Assembly (NCBI GenBank): GCA_007134405.1
Contig: SLKW01000056.1
Span: forward strand, 1 to 12,616
Origin: Paracoccaceae bacterium
GTDB lineage: Bacteria; Pseudomonadota; Alphaproteobacteria; Rhodobacterales; Rhodobacteraceae
Length of the DNA: 12,616 nt
Direction: 5' to 3'
Positions 10,342-12,616 of the stretch are shown piece after piece; the first letter of the stretch is position 1; each line of letters starts with the position of its first letter. Below the pieces are notes generated by a model. It ran no database searches. It saw nothing but the letters and a program-made list of their open reading frames with translations, and was not told the DNA's origin. The translations under genes and the position numbers were made by a program.

Positions 10342-11340
10342 TCAGCCGGCGTCGAACGGGCGCAACGCCTCGCGCACCATCTGTGCGGCGTAGCCCCATT
10401 CGTTGTCATACCAGCTCATCACCTTGACGAGGTCTCCGTCAACGACCTGGGTCATGGTCAGGTCGACAATGGAGGCGCGGGGATCGCGGATCACGTCCGA
10501 TGACACGATGGGATCATGCGTTACGCCAAGGATGCCATCGTAGCGCCCGCTCGCCGCTTCTTCCTCGAAGATCGCGTTCACCTCCTCCACCGAGGTCGGC
10601 CGCTCGCTCACTATGGCGATGTCGACGATGGAGCCGACCGCGACCGGCCCCCGGATCGCCACGCCGTCAAACTTGCCGGCGATATCGGGCAGCACCTTGC
10701 CGGTGGCCTTTGCCGCGCCCGTCGAGGTGGGGACGAAATTGATCGCCGCCGCACGACCGCGCCGCCATTTGCTGGCCGGGGTATCGACGACGGATTGAGA
10801 GACCGTGTAGGCATGGATCGTGGTCATCACCGCTTTGCGAACGCCAATCCGACGGCCGAAGACCTCGATCACCGGCGCCAGGCAGTTCGTGGTGCAACTC
10901 GCGCAGGAGATGATCGCCTCGTTCTCTGCGGCGTTCGTGCCGTGCACAACGAAGGGAACACCCTCGCCCTTGGCCGGCGCGGACAGCAGCACCTGTCGGG
11001 CACCGCCGTCAAGGTGCTTTTCCAACTGCGCGCGCGTCGTGAAGACCCCGGTGCATTCGAAGACCAGATCGACGCCCAGTTCGCCCCACGGAAGCTGCGC
11101 CGGATCCTTCTCGGCATAAGCGCGATAACGGGCACCATCGACGACCAGCGTATCACCGTCGGCGCGCACGGTGTCGCCGAACCGGCCGTAGACGGTGTCG
11201 TACCGCAAGAGATAGGCGAGGTTGTCGAGCGGCGCGACATCATTGATCGCCACGAGCTCAAGGTCCGGCGTCTCGTGAATGATCTTCAACACCGACCGGC
11301 CGACCCTGCCTAGCCCGTTTATCGCAACTTTCTTCGCCAT
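10342..11340 (-). CDS. gap: Type I glyceraldehyde-3-phosphate dehydrogenase
   Basis: The 332-residue enzyme interconverts glyceraldehyde 3-phosphate and 1,3-bisphosphoglycerate with a nicotinamide cofactor and phosphate. The Rossmann start is VAINGLGRVGRSVLK, with Asn33-Asp34 at the end of the second strand, where an Asp usually favours NAD. The active site SCASCTTNCLAP carries catalytic Cys149, with His176 in TTIHAYTVSQ. The C-terminal signature SWYDNEWGYAAQMV is intact. The stretch after His176 reads VVDTPASKWRRGRAAA, so positions 187-188 are Thr-Pro rather than the Leu-Pro of strict NAD enzymes, leaving cofactor preference open. The ATG at 11340 is supported by AAAGGA eight bases upstream and by the family N-terminus; the frame continues upstream without homology. 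It is the first gene of the five-gene unit, suggesting a specialised paralogue rather than the housekeeping gap gene, which is an inference. Erythrose-4-phosphate dehydrogenase is a less likely alternative. Confidence 0.92.
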   Translation of the reverse strand: MAKKVAINGLGRVGRSVLKIIHETPDLELVAINDVAPLDNLAYLLRYDTVYGRFGDTVRADGDTLVVDGARYRAYAEKDPAQLPWGELGVDLVFECTGVFTTRAQLEKHLDGGARQVLLSAPAKGEGVPFVVHGTNAAENEAIISCASCTTNCLAPVIEVFGRRIGVRKAVMTTIHAYTVSQSVVDTPASKWRRGRAAAINFVPTSTGAAKATGKVLPDIAGKFDGVAIRGPVAVGSIVDIAIVSERPTSVEEVNAIFEEEAASGRYDGILGVTHDPIVSSDVIRDPRASIVDLTMTQVVDGDLVKVMSWYDNEWGYAAQMVREALRPFDAG

Positions 11341-11500
11341 GTTCGTTATCCTTTCTTCGGTCCTGTGGGCCTGGCCCGCGACCGCAGCGAGGGAAGCGGC
11401 AGCCCATGCTGCCAACCGTCGAGGCGACCGGGCCGCGATGCGCGCCGATAGCAGGCCCAAAAAGCCTCAGCGAGTCGCGCGACCAAGCCCAGTTTCAAAG

Positions 11501-11528
11501 ATCATAACATTCTCAGCCGCAGCGTCGA
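11501..11528 (-). promoter_or_regulatory. Candidate extended -10 promoter for the gap-ppsA operon
   Basis: On the minus strand TGTTATGAT (11501-11509) gives a 5-of-6 match to the -10 box with an extended TGn element. A TCGACG (11523-11528) lies 16 bases further upstream and matches the -35 consensus in four of six positions. Transcription would start near 11493 and leave a leader of about 150 bases before gap. It is the best promoter match in the gap but is predicted by eye only. Confidence 0.38.
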
Positions 11529-11623
11529 TGGCGCCGGGGTTAATCCGCGCGGGCGTCGCGTGAATGGCCGCGAAGTGCAGCCGATCGAGGCGGGGTTGCG
11601 CAGCAAAGCCGCAGGCATATCTT

Positions 11624-11639
11624 GTCAGCAGGTCAGCAG
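11624..11639. repeat. Tandem 8-bp repeat upstream of the gap promoter region
   Basis: GTCAGCAG occurs twice back to back (11624-11631 and 11632-11639; CTGCTGAC twice on the minus strand). It lies about 95 bases upstream of the candidate -35 box, a position compatible with an activator site, but it may equally be a chance duplication. Confidence 0.35.
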
Positions 11640-11715
11640 CGCAAGTTCCGTCGCTGAGAAAAACCGACGAAATATATCTCTGGCGCAAGAACTGACCGTT
11701 TATCGGCTGTGAGCT

Positions 11716-12616
11716 TTACGAATCCATCTTCAGCGCGTTGATGAAGGCTTGCTGCGGGATCTCGACGCGGCCGAACTGGCGCATCTTTTTCTTCCCCGCC
11801 TTCTGCTTCTCAAGCAGCTTCTTCTTCCGCGTGACATCGCCGCCGTAGCATTTGGCGGTGACGTCCTTCCTGAGCGCGGCAATCGTCTCACGGGCGATCA
11901 CGCGGCCGCCGATCGCGGCCTGGATCGGGATCTTGAACATGTGCCGGGGGATGAGGTCCTTGAGCTTCTCGCACATGGCGCGGCCACGCATCTCGGCGCG
12001 GTCGCGGTGAACCATCATGGAAAGCGCGTCCACCGGCTCTTCATTCACCAGCACGGACATCTTCACCAGCGTGTCCTCCCGGTAGCCGGTGATCGCGTAG
12101 TCGAAGCTCGCATAGCCCTTGGTCACCGATTTCAGCCGGTCGTAGAAGTCGAAGACCACCTCGTTGAGCGGAAGGTCGTAGACGACCATGGCGCGGGAGC
12201 CGGCATAGGTCAGCTCCTCCTGGATGCCGCGGCGGTCCTGGCAAAGCTTCAGCACATCGCCGAGGTATTCGTCCGGCACCATGATCGTGGCGCGGATGCG
12301 CGGCTCCTCGATATGCTCGACATGCGTCAGGTCGGGCATGTCGGCGGGGTTGTGCAGCTCCTGCATCGTGCCGTCGCGCATGTGGACGTGGTAAACGACC
12401 GAGGGCGCGGTGGTGATCAGGTCGAGGTCGTATTCGCGTTCCAGCCGGTCGCGGACGACTTCGAGGTGCAGCAGGCCCAGAAAGCCGCAGCGGAAGCCGA
12501 AACCGAGGGCGGCGGAGGTTTCCATCTCGAAGCTGAAGGAGGCGTCGTTGAGGGCGAGTTTTTCAATCGCGTCGCGCAGGTCTTCGAATTGTGAGGAATC
12601 GACAGGGAAAAGGCCG
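11716..12616 (-). CDS. lepA: Translation factor LepA / elongation factor 4, C-terminal half (5' partial)
   Basis: The last 299 residues of LepA are present, and the frame stays open through the window edge, starting with [20 protein letters not shown]. LepA is a ribosome-binding GTPase of about 600 residues implicated in back-translocation or in 30S assembly; the GTPase domain lies outside the window. Recognisable parts include [18 protein letters not shown] (the EF-G-like domain III region), the domain V segment with [18 protein letters not shown], and the family-specific tail with [20 protein letters not shown] and [18 protein letters not shown]. The tail is complete, ending at TAA (11716-11718). 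An internal ATG at 12525 is in frame but is not the true start. It is probably transcribed independently of the gap operon because 375 bases separate them. Confidence 0.96.
   Translation of the reverse strand, partial: GLFPVDSSQFEDLRDAIEKLALNDASFSFEMETSAALGFGFRCGFLGLLHLEVVRDRLEREYDLDLITTAPSVVYHVHMRDGTMQELHNPADMPDLTHVEHIEEPRIRATIMVPDEYLGDVLKLCQDRRGIQEELTYAGSRAMVVYDLPLNEVVFDFYDRLKSVTKGYASFDYAITGYREDTLVKMSVLVNEEPVDALSMMVHRDRAEMRGRAMCEKLKDLIPRHMFKIPIQAAIGGRVIARETIAALRKDVTAKCYGGDVTRKKKLLEKQKAGKKKMRQFGRVEIPQQAFINALKMDS

Larger units (their letters stand above)
11341..11715 (-). other. 375-base leader between lepA and gap
   Basis: No convincing gene occupies this gap. A 73-codon minus frame at 11467-11688 begins with TTG, lacks a ribosome-binding site and resembles nothing I recognise. 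The stretch has an AT-richer patch (about 11657-11675), a tandem 8-bp repeat GTCAGCAG (11624-11639), a 10-bp palindrome GTCGCGCGAC (11474-11483) and a 6-bp hairpin GGCAGC/GCTGCC (11398-11413) in what would be the 5' leader of gap. No strong intrinsic terminator is visible behind lepA. Confidence 0.6.

Noticed and set aside
10278..10409. N-terminal extension of the P-type ATPase into the end of gap
   Set aside because: The added 44 residues are Arg/Pro-rich and unlike the family, overlap gap, and a good ribosome-binding site sits just before the ATGATG at 10280/10277.
11341..11460. Upstream extension of gap by 40 codons
   Set aside because: Alignment to the family places the start at MAKKVAINGLGRVG, with AAAGGA eight bases before it; the extension has no homology.
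11467..11688. A 73-codon minus-strand frame between lepA and gap
   Set aside because: It has a TTG start without a ribosome-binding site, no recognisable motif, and overlaps the best promoter candidate for gap. A real small protein is not excluded but not supported.

Overview
The window is high-GC DNA, and all six genes lie on the minus strand, so transcription runs right to left. The start-site signals, the GC bias and a 204-residue Rhodobacter-type phospholipid N-methyltransferase suggest an alphaproteobacterium, most likely a member of the Rhodobacterales. No tRNA, rRNA, CRISPR array, insertion sequence or phage gene was seen.

Layout in transcription order. (1) 12616-11716: the C-terminal half of translation factor LepA/EF4, cut by the window edge. 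(2) 11715-11341: a 375-base non-coding leader with a candidate extended -10 promoter near 11501-11528, an 8-bp tandem repeat and small hairpins. (3) 11340-967: a compact five-gene unit. It encodes glyceraldehyde-3-phosphate dehydrogenase, a ten-helix P-type cation ATPase, a two-domain HAD protein (beta-phosphoglucomutase-like plus trehalose-6-phosphate phosphatase), a GH65 disaccharide phosphorylase and phosphoenolpyruvate synthase. After a 61-base gap behind the first gene, the remaining four overlap by a few bases at each junction, so they are very likely one mRNA. (4) 966-737: a non-coding stretch with a hairpin behind ppsA and several TTGCA-containing repeats ahead of the next gene. (5) 736-122: phosphatidylethanolamine N-methyltransferase (pmtA). 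(6) 121-1: downstream DNA with a perfect 12-bp GC hairpin.

The five-gene unit is the interesting part. The HAD fusion and the GH65 enzyme together could turn trehalose 6-phosphate into trehalose, then glucose plus beta-glucose 1-phosphate, then glucose 6-phosphate. GAPDH and PEP synthase act lower in central carbon metabolism, where PEP synthase favours gluconeogenesis. In Mycobacterium tuberculosis the PGM-like, TPP and GH65 domains form one protein (OtsB1, Rv2006). That gene lies in the same hypoxia-induced DosR gene region as the P-type ATPase CtpF (Rv1997). The window therefore looks like a proteobacterial stress or low-oxygen carbon-handling operon of related composition; this is inference. 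The P-type ATPase is unusual in that most acidic cation ligands known from SERCA are replaced by Gln or Ala.
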